NCBI GenBank assembly: GCA_026168455.1
Contig: CM047430.1
Span: forward strand, 1,104,423 to 1,168,422
Reading direction: 5' to 3'
DNA: 64,000 nt
From: Theocolax elegans
Taxonomy: Eukaryota; Arthropoda; Insecta; Hymenoptera; Cerocephalidae
A program made the translations under genes and the position numbers. The notes beneath the pieces are model-generated. The model searched no databases, was not told where the DNA came from, and saw only the letters and a program-made list of their open reading frames with translations. Below are positions 8,776 to 19,792 of the stretch, piece after piece. Every line of letters starts with the position of its first letter. Position 1 is the stretch's first letter.

Positions 8776-10904
8776 TTATTGTAGCATTTTTCGGAGTATT
8801 TACTGCTTACTCCTTTTTGGCCACAACCAAAACATTTTCTTGGTTCTGGGCAATCTGCTACCCAATGTCTCATTTTCCCACATCTGAAACAGGGTTCTTT
8901 TACTTTATCTCTGGGATTTGTGTTCCTTGCCCTTTGTGAATATTCCTGGTTTGGGTTGAAGTTTTCTCTATATGGTGGGGATTGTGGTTTTTTCGGGTAA
9001 CCTTGTTCTCCTTCCGAGGTTCTAGGTGTCCAATTTTGGTTTTTGTAACCGCGACCGTAATTTCTCTGGGGAATAGTTTCTTTTTCCATCTTTCTATTGT
9101 CCGCGACCGATCTATAATTAGGAGTTGAGCTTGGGTAGGTTTTCCTTTTGGTTTCGGGGCTGGAAGGGGGTGTGGATAGTTTTTGGGCATAGGTGGGTTT
9201 TTCCTGGGGTTTTTGTGGGGTAGATAGTATTGCTGCCAATATTTTAGATTTTTGTTCCTGTTCTACATATGAGTACTTTGACAGACCGTAGTTTTGTAAT
9301 GTTGGCGGGGGTTTATATGCTTCATCCAACATTCTTCGTGCTTCATCCTTTTTCCCTAATTTTTGTAGTTCAGTAAATGAACAGAAATCGCGTCTCTCAA
9401 TACGTTGTCTATAAATTGGATGCATATTCCTATATGCTCTGTCCAATTGTTCCTGTATAGACATTGTGGGTTTTACTTGATCCAAGAGTCCACGTAACTT
9501 AGTTAAAAAAGTGGATATATCTTCCTTTGGTCCTTGTGTGAGCAATTCAATTGTCTGTCTAATGTGGGATTGTGTGTCTTCCACACCATACTGCAGACGA
9601 AGGGCTTCCGCAAAGTCTTCAAAATTATTCCAATATTTTTTCTCTCTGCGGAACCACTCCCATGCTTCATCGTCTAAAATTGATGGCATTGCCTTCATTA
9701 TTTCGTCTAGGCTAAAACCATGTGCCTCCATACAATCCTCCAGATTCCTTAGGAAGATGTCCGGTTCATTCTTCTTGGATCCTTTAAATTGAATGTGCCA
9801 TCTTGAAAGAATATCTACTGTGTGTTTTTCTCTCATAAACGTTACATTCTCAAAACTTGCTTGGGAGTAGCTGCCAAAGGGGATTTGTGATGGTGTGCGA
9901 TGTTGCGGGTTTATATAGGGATTGCGGGGATGAGGGTAATTGGGAATTTCGTATGTTTGATTTGCTATGTAACTGGGGTCTGGGACTTGTCTGTGGGTTG
10001 GCTGTCGTGTTCTCTCTTGTTCCCTATTTAGTCTTCCGTCTTGTTCCTGTATTCTTGGTTCGTTTTCCCATCGAACCGTCCTTGTATGGTTTGAGTTATC
10101 AACCGGATTCCTTTGTCTGTTTGCTATATTCCCACTTCCCTGTTCATTTGGTTGTTGGGTTACTAGTCTGAATGCCGAAGGTTGCACCGTACAGCTTGAT
10201 ATCGGTACAAATGTGGTCAAGGAGCACGTTCCCAATCGATCTCTTGGATTTATAAACGGGTTATTTGACCGTTGTTCTCCTGTTATATAGGATGTTTCCA
10301 TTGTCTGTATCGGATAGTACGACGTAGAATTTATTCCAAGTGTTGTACTTGATACGTTTGGCATGGTAACTTGTAATTCCGGAGCTACCGAATCTGTCAG
10401 GTCCATTGGGGAGGGGATATCATTTCTTGAAATGGGACTTAATTGGTAACGGGTAGATTGGGCTTGGGGTCTATGTGAAAGGGTTTGGGATTCAAGGTTA
10501 ATTAATCTAATACGGTCTATTAGATTTTGCCGCGTCCTAATTTCCGGGATCTCTTCCTCTAAAGAGTTTCTGCTACTATTTCTTCTTACCGGAACTTGTT
10601 CTCTATTTGTTTGGTTACATCCTATATTCTCTTCCTCTAGCGAGATGGGATCCCTAAATGGTCCTCGTGATTGTCCTGTTGGGAGATTTGACCTGTCCCT
10701 GTAATTTCTTGAGTCGTCTATTTGTCTTGGAGAACTCATATTTGTCGCTCTGGACACTGATAAATCGTGGAGGTCTATTTCTATATTGGGGTCTACCTCG
10801 TCGTATTTTGGATTCCATGTTGCAGCATTCTCGCCAAAATATTTCCTGATTTCATATCTTTCTAATCTATCTCTTAAAATCATTGCATCACTATCTATGT
10901 TCAA
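8748..10904 (-). CDS. gag: Element A Gag polyprotein
   Basis: An intact 718-codon ORF. The N-terminal ~350 residues are low-complexity and rich in Asn, Arg, Ser and Pro. A capsid-like retrotransposon Gag domain follows at about residues 370-520 (DILSRWHIQFKGSKKNEPDI, FLRNLEDCMEAHG, WEWFRREKKYW). Then comes a basic Pro/Gln-rich linker, and the C-terminus carries one canonical CCHC knuckle (CFRCGKMRHWVADC) plus a second Cys cluster whose His position is replaced (CFGCGQKGV...C). Gag assembles the cytoplasmic particle that packages element RNA. The last 28 nt overlap the pol frame. The start at 10904 is the first ATG of the open frame. It is undamaged, unlike pol. Confidence 0.85.
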   Translation of the reverse strand: MNIDSDAMILRDRLERYEIRKYFGENAATWNPKYDEVDPNIEIDLHDLSVSRATNMSSPRQIDDSRNYRDRSNLPTGQSRGPFRDPISLEEENIGCNQTNREQVPVRRNSSRNSLEEEIPEIRTRQNLIDRIRLINLESQTLSHRPQAQSTRYQLSPISRNDIPSPMDLTDSVAPELQVTMPNVSSTTLGINSTSYYPIQTMETSYITGEQRSNNPFINPRDRLGTCSLTTFVPISSCTVQPSAFRLVTQQPNEQGSGNIANRQRNPVDNSNHTRTVRWENEPRIQEQDGRLNREQERTRQPTHRQVPDPSYIANQTYEIPNYPHPRNPYINPQHRTPSQIPFGSYSQASFENVTFMREKHTVDILSRWHIQFKGSKKNEPDIFLRNLEDCMEAHGFSLDEIMKAMPSILDDEAWEWFRREKKYWNNFEDFAEALRLQYGVEDTQSHIRQTIELLTQGPKEDISTFLTKLRGLLDQVKPTMSIQEQLDRAYRNMHPIYRQRIERRDFCSFTELQKLGKKDEARRMLDEAYKPPPTLQNYGLSKYSYVEQEQKSKILAAILSTPQKPQEKPTYAQKLSTPPSSPETKRKTYPSSTPNYRSVADNRKMEKETIPQRNYGRGYKNQNWTPRTSEGEQGYPKKPQSPPYRENFNPNQEYSQRARNTNPRDKVKEPCFRCGKMRHWVADCPEPRKCFGCGQKGVSSKYSEKCYNNQGNFNQRK
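8766..8772 (-). promoter_or_regulatory. -1 ribosomal frameshift heptamer GGGAAAC at the gag-pol junction
   Basis: On the minus strand the heptamer is in the exact zero-frame phase G GGA AAC of the canonical X XXY YYZ slippery class. It lies inside the 28-nt window (8775-8748) where both gag and pol frames are open. A -1 slip here enters the pol frame 18 nt before the gag stop. This is the standard way gypsy-type elements make Gag-Pol. Confidence 0.8.
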
Positions 10905-11322
10905 TCTAGCCCGTAACGCGTATTGAACAATGCGGCCGTTTAAATAAATTAAAAAAATTTAGCCGTTTAAAAAAATTTTATCGAAAATTTAAAGTTACAA
11001 TTTAATGATTTTTTTAGCCCAAAATTTCGTCTAATTTTTATTTCTCCTATAACTTTTGACCATATTAAAATATTTAAGCTTCCTTTTTTTTAAACGTAAC
11101 TACTCGATCTCAGCTTTCTTTCAAAATTTAGTTTATACGTACATCTTTAATTGTTTCTGAATTATAAGCATTCAAACTCAACGGTTTTTTCGGCGAGATT
11201 TTTCATTATTTGCTTATTTCTATCGTAAAAATGGCCATTGGATACTAAAACTCCGGCTTTCTGCATGATTGTATAGTAGAAATTATATCCCAGAGTTTGG
11301 TAAGGATCCGTTTTCCAGAGGG
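10905..11322 (-). other. Upstream region of element A gag (leader), AT-rich
   Basis: AT-rich DNA upstream of gag with no ORF. No primer-binding site next to a matching 5' LTR was found, so this is either a leader cut off at its 5' end or flanking DNA. Confidence 0.4.
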
Positions 11323-12097
11323 TGTGACCTCTCCTTGTTAGTTGAAGAAGCGAGACGGAACGAATTATTAATTACCTGGTAGGAGGTTGTACCGCATCTC
11401 CGAGACGGAAGCAGCACCAGGTCATCATACACCATACAGCCGACTTGTACCGATACAGCCTGAACACAGCAGTACTCGGCTCGCTCGCGCGACGCGTGAG
11501 CGAGGTGCTGCGCAGGAGTACGTACTGCGCAGGCGCGCAGTACGAACACGGAGCTCTCGAGCACGTCAAAAGTCAGAGCTCTACGGTCGGTCGATGCGAC
11601 GACTTCCCGAGTCAAGCCGCAGCAGCCGATACCTGCCATTTTTTGAGTGCGAACGTGTGATTGAGTGCGAGAGAAAGCGAGAGAGAGAGAGAGAGAGAGA
11701 GATAGATAGATAGAGATTAGCAGCTTCCCGACCAAGTGTCCAGAATTCTCCACAAAGGTTGGTGTGTCATTACATCTCTCTGATGACGGTACCGCCGCGT
11801 ACCGTATAAAGTGCGTGCAAACATTCCGTTCCTTCCCGTCCTTCCCCCTTCCCTTCATACAGCGTATCACGGTGTACCCGAAACCCGACCACGTTTCGGA
11901 CCGACGAGTGTGCAGCCGTTATATATATTGTTCGGCTAAGATAACCCGCGTGTTATCGTGAGTTCGTCGCGTAAACGCGACTGGCGCCCACCCGGTAATA
12001 TTCATATTAAGTAAATAATAAATCTTTTATATAAATCTTTTAGTAGACTTACAGTTAATTTATTAACCTGCACCCTGATATCCAGTGCAGCGTTACA
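11323..12097 (+). repeat. Probable solo LTR, plus orientation, related to LTR A
   Basis: Starts TGTGACC at 11323, preceded by a purine stretch, and ends GCGTTACA at 12097. The last ~30 bp (CACCCTGATATCCAGTGCAG) correspond to the inverted outer end of LTR A, so the two are related families in opposite orientation. AATAAA occurs near 12017, ~80 nt before the end. The flanking 4-mers AGGG and AGGT differ by one base. The orientation rules it out as the missing 5' LTR of element A. A GA-rich run sits at 11676-11716. Confidence 0.45.
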
Positions 12098-12117
12098 AGG
12101 TATATGCATATATTTAT

Positions 12118-12175
12118 GCCTGGTGCATGCATAGAGATACGCCTGGCGCATGCATTGGGATACGGCTGGTGAATA
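12118..12175 (+). repeat. Tandem 23-bp repeat, about 2.5 copies
   Basis: GCCTGGTGCATGCATAGAGA-type units start at 12118 and 12141, with a third partial unit at 12164. Confidence 0.75.
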
Positions 12176-13270
12176 GTTTATGCCAAGCGTGAACTTGACA
12201 CCTGGTGTTTCCGAACATTTCGCCCAGCGATATAATCGATCGATGGGTGAGGGCGTGCGACTAGTAGTATACGTACACGCATAAGCGGGGGTAAGCCTTA
12301 AGATGATTTTAGTAGCCCAAACGCGCGTTAGAGAAGTCCTTGGGAATAGTTATGTCGTTTCTGTTGTAGCTTGAGATGCCAAAGCTTATTCACGTGTGGG
12401 TCATATATAATGGTTGGAACCGACCACCATACTTTTTGGTACATCGAGTACTTTAATTAACGAGTCTTTTGGATTCAAGATTGGTTTTATTTATGTAAAA
12501 TAGAAAGGCCTGCTCGCGTTCATTACAATATTGTTTGTCAACAGTTGAATTTGTTACAATAATGTTATCTTCTGTGCAAACATAACTCAAACTTTGTTGT
12601 AATTTTATCATAAAATGCAAAACTATTGTGGGCCTAGAGTTTCATTTCTTTTTATTGCTTTCAATACTATGCAATGAAACAATTCAACTACTACATGGCA
12701 TATCATTTTTATAGAATACAAAGTAAATATTGTTTTCTTATTCCAGATGGACACAGTACAGCTTCGACTTGCGTGTGATTGTGTAATTATAAAACAAGTG
12801 CGAGGGATCGTGTACATACTAAAGCTTGAAGCTTTGTCGGATATGACATGATATGATTCACCTGTAAATACAGTAGCTTTTAGCTGTCGCAGATTGATTT
12901 AAATTCACATAATATATTGCTACAATTGCATGTATCTTAAACACACCGGCAAAGTTCACAACGAAGAGATATGCTTTAGTTTTGATACTTCTCTATTGAC
13001 AGAACGCGGGCTGCCACCTTAAGCTTAGCGTTTACTAGCACATCAATTTTTTAAGCAGATCAGAATAATACAAGCGAGCAAGAGTCGAAAAAGTATTGCA
13101 TCTTCCTAGTTATCAACAAAGTTAAGTAATAATATTAATGCGCACGTACAATTTGATTTCTAATCTAGTGTTACTCGGACCAGCAAATCTAACCTAATGA
13201 CACTGGTCTTACAGTTAGTGTAAATGCACTATAATTTTTCAACAGAAATACTTGTCGATTGCATTTTCAT
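12176..13270. other. Unannotated spacer between LTR and element B
   Basis: About 1.1 kb with only short open frames. No protein, tRNA or repeat signature recognised. Confidence 0.5.
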
Positions 13271-13274
13271 TATA
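13271..13274. repeat. Target-site duplication TATA of element B (left)
   Basis: TATA immediately precedes TGTAACAG; the same 4-mer follows the other LTR at 21363-21366. Confidence 0.75.
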
Positions 13275-14290
13275 TGTAACAGTTTGGTTGCCGCCATATG
13301 TTTATTTTAATATCACGACTGCTCAGCGGTACGGTTAAACTTACCGTATTTAAATAAACATATTTTTCCCGCGATGCGGCGACGGTTACCTGTCCGCTCT
13401 ACCAAATCTGTTAAATGTTAGTTTGAAACCGAGTTACTGTTTCAGATAACAACCAGGTAAAATTCAAATCTGAAATTCACCGCGAAACAGGGATATCGCG
13501 TCGAGCACTTGTTAACCAGAAATATACGAGCTCTTAGGATTACGGAAGGAATCGTACGTGGGTTAAATTCAATTAATCGAACACCAACACTTATTGAAAT
13601 AAAAATATAGATAAATAACAAATAAAATATCTGATTGTCGCCGAGGTCTACGCTTTTATTACTAGTCGGTAAACGGCCGACTCGTAGAGAGAGGGGAAGA
13701 AAATATCGCGAACTAAAATAATATATCCAGTCAACGGAACTGGTATAAAGCAACAATTAAGTGCGAATAAAAACACGATCGCGTGAAGTGGTACCGCTTA
13801 CTTTGTACGCAGCTGTAGTCGTTGGTAAACAACGACCAGCCGATCGGTTGCTTTCTCTCTCTCTCACTCTCGCTGCCGTGTCGGACGGATTGTCCGCTCG
13901 CCCGTGCACCGGGGTTGTGTGGCTGCAGGCAGATGCACGGTGTAGCACCACTCACTGCAAATACAGGATCGGCCTGCAGTCGAAACACACACACAAAACG
14001 CACGGCAAATCACAGCACGGCGAAGCTGAACACGGGACGCGGGGGGATCACACCTGTCGCGTAAGAAGGTGGCTATCACTCTACCCAGTGCGCGCGAATC
14101 TCCCCCTTACCTCTCTAATGAGGTGCGTGCGCGAATCTTTTGCGCGCGAAGTCGATCCCGCCCGTGTAGGCACGACGAACCGAGCCGAGCTGAATCTCGC
14201 CGGCTCAAACCGATGCGAACATTATTATACTGTTCGCTCGTGTTGCTCGAATTCGTCAAACGGTGAGGTAAACAGTACCTTACCGTTACA
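13275..14290 (-). repeat. 3' LTR of element B (full length, 1016 bp)
   Basis: Ends TGTAACAGTT and CTTACCGTTACA. It aligns closely with 21008-21362 over its first ~300 bp and last ~40 bp. The middle is GC-rich and contains overlapping open frames on both strands that I read as non-coding LTR sequence. Confidence 0.9.
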
Positions 14291-14298
14291 CCCCCCTT
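14291..14298 (-). other. Polypurine tract of element B
   Basis: AAGGGGGG on the minus strand directly abuts the LTR start TGTAACGG. Confidence 0.7.
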
Positions 14299-14404
14299 GC
14301 AGATTCCACATACCCGTGATGTGGTTTCTGCATCCCTGACGAATTTGGGATGGGAAGTGGCTACACAGGTACAACAAAAAAAACCTGGTCCAAAAATCCG
14401 GACG

Positions 14405-17400
14405 CTAACTGCAGTTCCGTCGTGGTCTGCCTCTACCTCGTTTGGCTAGCCCGCGGTGGCTAGCGGTCGGAATTACCGTCGACCGATCCCGCGGTCTAGC
14501 GACGACCCTCGCATTTTTACGCGGCCTACCTCTACTTCGTTTAACGGGGAGCACGACATTCGCGTTATCTCGTTCCTCGCGTGGAACGGCGCTCGCTTGC
14601 GTCTCGCCGCGTGAGACGTCTTCGCTCGCAGAAACCGTGTCGCGTGCGGGTTCCTCTTCCCTCGTAGGTAGATCGGTCTCGATGTCTTCTTGGCCGTACT
14701 CATCGCCATGGTCATCCGATAAGTACGGTTTGAGGTGCTGGACATGGCATTTCTCCTCATATCCCTGAGTATCCTGGATCTTAACAGTATTTGGGCCGTA
14801 TCTGTGGACGATCAAATAAGGATCGACGTATTTTGGAGCTAACTTGGCCGAGACGCCTTGTGCGCTGGATGAAAAACTCGGTTCTTCTTCCATACCAAGC
14901 CCCCGACTTCAAAAGAAGCCGCTCGTCTCCCGGCATTATAGTAACCGGCTTGCCTATCCTGAGCTTTATTAGCTCTAGCTGAAGCTTTCTTGTGAACCTC
15001 AGGTAGTCGTGATAGCCGATCACTCCTCTCAAGCAAAAGCTGGTAGTCCAAACGTTGCTGAGTCAGCTCGTCTTGAACTTGACGAGCAGTCCCAGGTGGC
15101 TCAGGCTGCCGGCCGTAATTTAACATGGCCGGGCTCCATCCTGTCGAACTATGTACCGCCGTATTTAAAGCAAACACAAGGTCCGGTAACTTCTCGTCCC
15201 AAGTGTTGTGCTTCTCGGTAATGTAAGATGCTACCATCGTTTTCAACATCCGATTAGCACGTTCGACGGGATTGGCCTGAGCGTGGTACTGAGGAATAGT
15301 TGTACGAAATATTCCTCGTTCCACGAGATAATCATCTACGAGCTTGTTCTTGAACTCAGTGCCGTTGTCGGATAAAAATACTTCCGGTGTGCCAAAACGC
15401 ATGACGACTCGTTCGTGTAACTCTTTCACGATAGTTTTAGCGTTAGCTTTCCGGATCGGCACTGCTTCAATCCAGCGCGTGAACAAATCTTGGAAGATCA
15501 AAATATATTCAAATCCGTGTGTGGAGCGGGAAAGTGGTCCAGTAACATCTCCTGCTACCACTTGCCATGGCTTTTCAACCACTCGCCTACCCATCAAACC
15601 CATGAGAGGGCGTTGCTCCACCTTACATTGCTGGCACACCTGACATTTGCGTACGTACTCGCCAACTTCGGCATAGTAACGTGGCCAATAATATAGCTTT
15701 GCCACGCGAGCAAATGTCTTTTCTCTACCTAGATGGCCAGCTGCCGGATCATCATGACATTCTCGGAGCATGGTCTGCCTGTGCTCTTCGGGTACGACCA
15801 ACTTCCAAGCGTCTTGATTTTCCATGGCGTCATCCAATTCAGTATCCACCCGATACGAATACAAGTTTCCACCTTGGATCTTCCAATCAGGAAATTCTCT
15901 CGGCCGTTCACTTACGTTTTTGGTCCACGAAAGGTACCAGGGGTCCTTAGTAGTCTGGCTCCAAGAGACGGAGGATAAGGCCGGTTCGTCTTCCTCATAC
16001 ATACGAGAAAGTGCATCAGGAACGTAGTTTAGAGCTCTTTTCCTGTGCTCAATAGTAAAGTTATGAGACTGGAGTTCTAACGCCCATCTGGCGAGCCGGC
16101 TTGTTGGATTGCGAATATTGCATAACCAACGAAGACTACAATGGTCAGTGACAACTTTAAACTGGTAACCTTCGATGTATGGTCTAAACTTCTTAATCCC
16201 CCATACTACGGCCAGGCATTCCCGTTCTGTGACGCTGTAATTGCGTTCGGCAGGCGAGAGGATTCTACTGGCGAACTCCAGGACTCTCTCTTCTCCACCG
16301 ACAATCTGTAGCAACACTGCACCAATACCAGTGTCACTAGCGTCAGTCTGGACCACATACTCACCATTCTCATCGGGAGTTTGCAGAACGGGTGCTGTAA
16401 GCTTTAAGCTGCTGGAAAGCGCTCTCTTGTTCTTCCAGCCAAATATACTTCTGCTCTTTCTTGGTCAGACGCGTTAGCGGCTCAGCTATGGTAGCATAGT
16501 CGTGCATGAAGCGTCTGTACCATGATGCCATACCGAGAAACCGTCTCAGATGCTTCAAATTCTTGGGAGCCGGATATTCTTTAATCGGCTCCGTTTTAGC
16601 TGGGTCAGGTCGTATCCCGTCTCGGTTAACTCGCACTCCCAAATATCTCACTTCGGGCTGGCAGAAAGACACATTTCTCCCGATTAACAGATAAACCGGC
16701 TTCTGCCAAGCGAGTTAACACCTCGATCAGCAGTTGTTTATGCTCTTCAAACGTCTCAGTGACAATAATGATATCGTCGAGATATGCATAAGCAACCGGT
16801 TCGAGTTTGGGCCCAATCACCTGATCGATCATGCGCTGGAATGTCGCGCCAGCATTTGCCAATCCATACGGCATACGAGTAAACTGGAACAAATCCATTC
16901 CAGGTACCGTAAAAGCCCTTATCGGGCGCGACTCCACCTGTAGGGGTATTTGGTGGTACGCACAGTTCATGTCGATCGTGGAGATGTATCGGGCTTTCTT
17001 GAGTTTGCGTAGGATATCCTGCATATATGGCAAAGAATATGCATCAGGTTTCGTCAAAGCGTTGACTTTCCTAAAATCGATGCAAAAACGCCTAGCATTC
17101 TCACCCTTCTTCGCCATCACCACGGGGCTGGACCAACCGCTTTTCGAGGGTTCAATAACGCCAGTCTCGAGCATCTCGCAAACTTGACGTTGCATTTCCA
17201 CTCGAATCTTATCAGAGACGGGGTAGTATCTCTGTTTGATCTGCCTGGCTGATCCGACGTCGATTATATGTTCGACATCGTAAGAACGGCCGGTCTTGGC
17301 AAGGTTGTGGACAACACTCGGTCTAGAAGTTCGCGCAATTGTATGTGCTCTACTTCTGTTACATCAGCGACACCTGCTGACGATAATGAAGCATTGCCAC

Positions 17401-17827
17401 TTTCCATACTTGCCACTTCCAGCTGTAGGACTTGATCCGTTCCCTTTAGGAATAAACGGTCGGAATCTGGGTCTAGGACGGCTCGGAATGCTCGGATAAA
17501 ATTTACTCCGATGTAGCATTCAGCATCCAGGTTCGGCATGATCGCAACACGTATTTCTCGAGTCTCTTTACCGATAGTAAATGGTAGCATCACGTGACCA
17601 CACAACGGATGAGAACTACCATCAGCGAGCTTGGCATTGCCAGCTCGCGACTCGAGAAGCGACCTGCCTAGAGCGGTTGCTAACTGCAAACCGCTCGGAC
17701 CCATTACGGTTGTCGATGCACCTGGATCGAACAACGCACGGATTCGGAATCCATCTATGTCAACCTGACACCACCAGCGCGTCTCGTCCTCAGGACGATA
17801 ACTCCTTCGGCTAGTGCTTGATGTCAC
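14405..17827 (-). pseudogene. pol: Element B pol (protease-RT-RNase H-integrase), frameshifted
   Basis: Protease is at 17827-17264, with DPGAS where D[ST]G is usual, so activity is doubtful. Reverse transcriptase follows from 17201 (RFCIDFRKVN, TIDMNCAYHQIP, AYLDDI), then the RT connection (16672-16370), RNase H (QTDASDTG; CSLRWL) and integrase, all within 16356-14839. The integrase DDE residues are present (AGDVTG, SDNGTEF, NPVERANR). The C-terminal part at 14893-14405 has GPY/F-like sequence and two AT-hook-like motifs (RSRGRPRK and RGRGRPRR), which suggest chromatin or DNA binding near the integrase tail. Frameshifts lie near 17300, 16660, 16380 and 14870. It is a close relative of the relic at 24.3-27.1 kb: protein segments match block by block. 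Confidence 0.9.
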
Positions 17828-17995
17828 TAATTTTAGGACATCGCAGGCTCCGGATACATTCTGACTTCCTGGGATCTGTCTGGAATCAGTCCTTTCCTTT
17901 TCTGCTTAACTGTAGCTGGACTACTCAGTAATCGGGAGTCAGACCTTTGTCCTCCTTGGGGACTCCCTGTACTTTGGGGTATGCGGTTGTCCCCT

Positions 17996-19792
17996 CTAAC
18001 CGCTTCCCCGCGCATTTTTTGCGCAGTCAGGGCACGTCCTAACGGTGTACCCCAACTTACCACAAGTATGGCACTTGATCGGCTTGGGGAAGTCTTCTTT
18101 TCTCTTTATCTTCTTTCTTGAATCCGACGATTCCCCAAGCTTCGAGGATGAACCAATCGATGACCATCGATCGGGACTTTTACGTGTCTCCTTCCTCCTT
18201 TTAAACCGAGGAGACTTGTGGGTTTTCTTCCTAGGTGGCGTATCTTTATCCACCTTAACCCCAGCTGTTTGGCTACTCGTTCGCATGGTCCTAAGGGTTT
18301 CTTCCAGGACTTTTGTGATCCGTTCAATCGGATCTTCCCGACTCGACTCACTCACCTCCTTAGCCACGCTTGCTACCTTAGGCTTGGCGGTCGACCGCTT
18401 TTTGGACTTTGCCTTGTAAGCAAGTTCCGGCGGCAGTAAATCTTCCTCTGCCGGAGGCGGTCGATATAACTTTTCCCGCTCGAGAGTTTGCTCGGCGTCC
18501 ATCGCCAGCTCCAATGAATCTTCAACCAATTTGGCTTCAGCTCTCTTAAACAACCGCTGAAGCTGAGGTAGCATGTTACGGTAGAGATGGTCTAATTGCC
18601 TACGCTCACTCGGGATCGGGTTGAGTTTTCGCATGATTGCGATTGAGCAGGTGATGTAATCTCTCACCGGCTCATCCTCACCCTGCGTCCGAGCATTGGA
18701 CTCCTCGATGAGCCTTTGCTGGAAGCTTTGGCTCATACCGTACCATTTTTTGGCATATTTCACAAAATCTTGCCACGAGTGCAATTTGTCCTTCTCATTC
18801 CGGTACCACGTAGCTGCGGTTCCAGTGAGAAGTTCGGACAAGGACGGCAACACCTCGTCCTCGCTGAGGTTGGCGAAGAATCCTACAATCTTCGACTCTT
18901 GCAAGGAAGGCATCGATACTCTGGCTTTTGTCGCCAGAGAATCGGACTCCTCACTTACGAACCACCGCACCAACATCGCGCGGTGTCCCGGCCGATCTCG
19001 ACGCTGATTGGCCGGACTCGTAAAATTTATATGTGTTGTGGTCTGATGTCCGTCTCGACCAGGGTGTAACACGTATAGGTGTTCTGGAACTGGACATGCT
19101 GGGTTGGCTCTCGGGTTTTGTTTGTGCCGGAAGTTTTGTGCACCGCTTGGCAAGTACAACTTGCTGTTGACGGTGTCCATCTGTACTTCCAGCTCCTTAA
19201 CCCGTTCCGTCAAGGTGGATAACTTACTTATTTGCTCCGCTAACATCAAAGCAAAATCCTTTCGTATCTCGAACTGAGCGCCAGTATAGGATACCAAAGT
19301 TATCCATTCTTCCTTGTCGGTTCCTTGGCCGGAGTTGTCCGACTGCCTATCTTCCTCTCGCTCGTCCGTATCTTCTATTTCTAGAGCGAGAGTCCTCTGT
19401 AGCACCTCTACTACATCTGGGTCAAAATCCGGGTCCGGAATCTCCGGATTCTGAGCAACCATGGACTTAAACCAATCTGTCCTCCGCCTGTTCCGCCTGA
19501 CACGATCCTCATTTGAGTTTGTGTCGGCTGTGAACTCTTGAGCCGTATAATTACCCAACAGCCACTGTTGGAGTCGTTCAGCTTTTTTATATACAGAGCC
19601 GTCTGTACGCATCTCTAACGACTCCAAGTGCGCCTGGATCTGTTCGCTGGATTGCGTACCAATCCACTGATCGACTTGTGTGGTCATCGATTCCGCCATT
19701 TTAATCTTAACAAAATTACCGCTACGATTATTTACACAAAAAAAATCTGAGTCGCTTTTCGCTTTACCTGTGCAAGGTATGCTTTTCTTCAA
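17996..19792 (-). CDS. gag: Element B Gag polyprotein
   Basis: An intact 598-codon ORF. The first 31 residues look like leader sequence, and the Met at residue 32 (MAESMTTQVDQW) is a likelier start. A SAP-like N-terminal stretch (residues ~45-85) and an acidic region (~95-170) are followed by a Leu/Glu/Val heptad-like segment near 190-210. A capsid-type Gag domain spans ~285-440 (SLSELLTGTAATWYRNEKDK, WYGMSQSFQQRLIEE, YRNMLPQLQRL). The C-terminus is basic and Ser/Lys-rich, ending in a single Cys cluster (CHTCGKLGYTVRTCPDC) in which the knuckle His is Tyr. Gag and protease share reading frame 1, with a stop at 17996 separating them. It would form the particle shell. The frame is intact although pol is broken. 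Confidence 0.85.
   Translation of the reverse strand: MKKSIPCTGKAKSDSDFFCVNNRSGNFVKIKMAESMTTQVDQWIGTQSSEQIQAHLESLEMRTDGSVYKKAERLQQWLLGNYTAQEFTADTNSNEDRVRRNRRRTDWFKSMVAQNPEIPDPDFDPDVVEVLQRTLALEIEDTDEREEDRQSDNSGQGTDKEEWITLVSYTGAQFEIRKDFALMLAEQISKLSTLTERVKELEVQMDTVNSKLYLPSGAQNFRHKQNPRANPACPVPEHLYVLHPGRDGHQTTTHINFTSPANQRRDRPGHRAMLVRWFVSEESDSLATKARVSMPSLQESKIVGFFANLSEDEVLPSLSELLTGTAATWYRNEKDKLHSWQDFVKYAKKWYGMSQSFQQRLIEESNARTQGEDEPVRDYITCSIAIMRKLNPIPSERRQLDHLYRNMLPQLQRLFKRAEAKLVEDSLELAMDAEQTLEREKLYRPPPAEEDLLPPELAYKAKSKKRSTAKPKVASVAKEVSESSREDPIERITKVLEETLRTMRTSSQTAGVKVDKDTPPRKKTHKSPRFKRRKETRKSPDRWSSIGSSSKLGESSDSRKKIKRKEDFPKPIKCHTCGKLGYTVRTCPDCAKNARGSG

Larger units (their letters stand above)
2548..10904 (-). 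mobile_element. Ty3/gypsy LTR retrotransposon A (minus strand)
   Basis: In element order the parts are gag (10904-8748), pol (8775-5421, broken), a third ORF (5376-4387), a polypurine tract (3757-3745) and a 3' LTR (3744-2548). This is the standard gypsy order PR-RT-RH-IN plus an extra 3' ORF where envelope-bearing elements carry env; nothing env-like was seen. No second copy of the LTR was found upstream of gag, so the 5' end looks truncated somewhere between 10.9 and 11.3 kb, next to a differently oriented LTR. The real 5' boundary is unknown. Confidence 0.8.

Noticed and set aside
11283..11870. 195-codon minus-strand ORF
   Set aside because: Spans a GA/CT simple repeat and LTR-like sequence; Ser-Leu run is simple-repeat translation.
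11323..12097. 5' LTR of element A
   Set aside because: Shared terminal sequence is in the opposite orientation to element A and the bodies do not match.
13731..14339. Up to 192-codon ORFs
   Set aside because: Lie inside the 3' LTR of element B on both strands; low-complexity and without homology signs.
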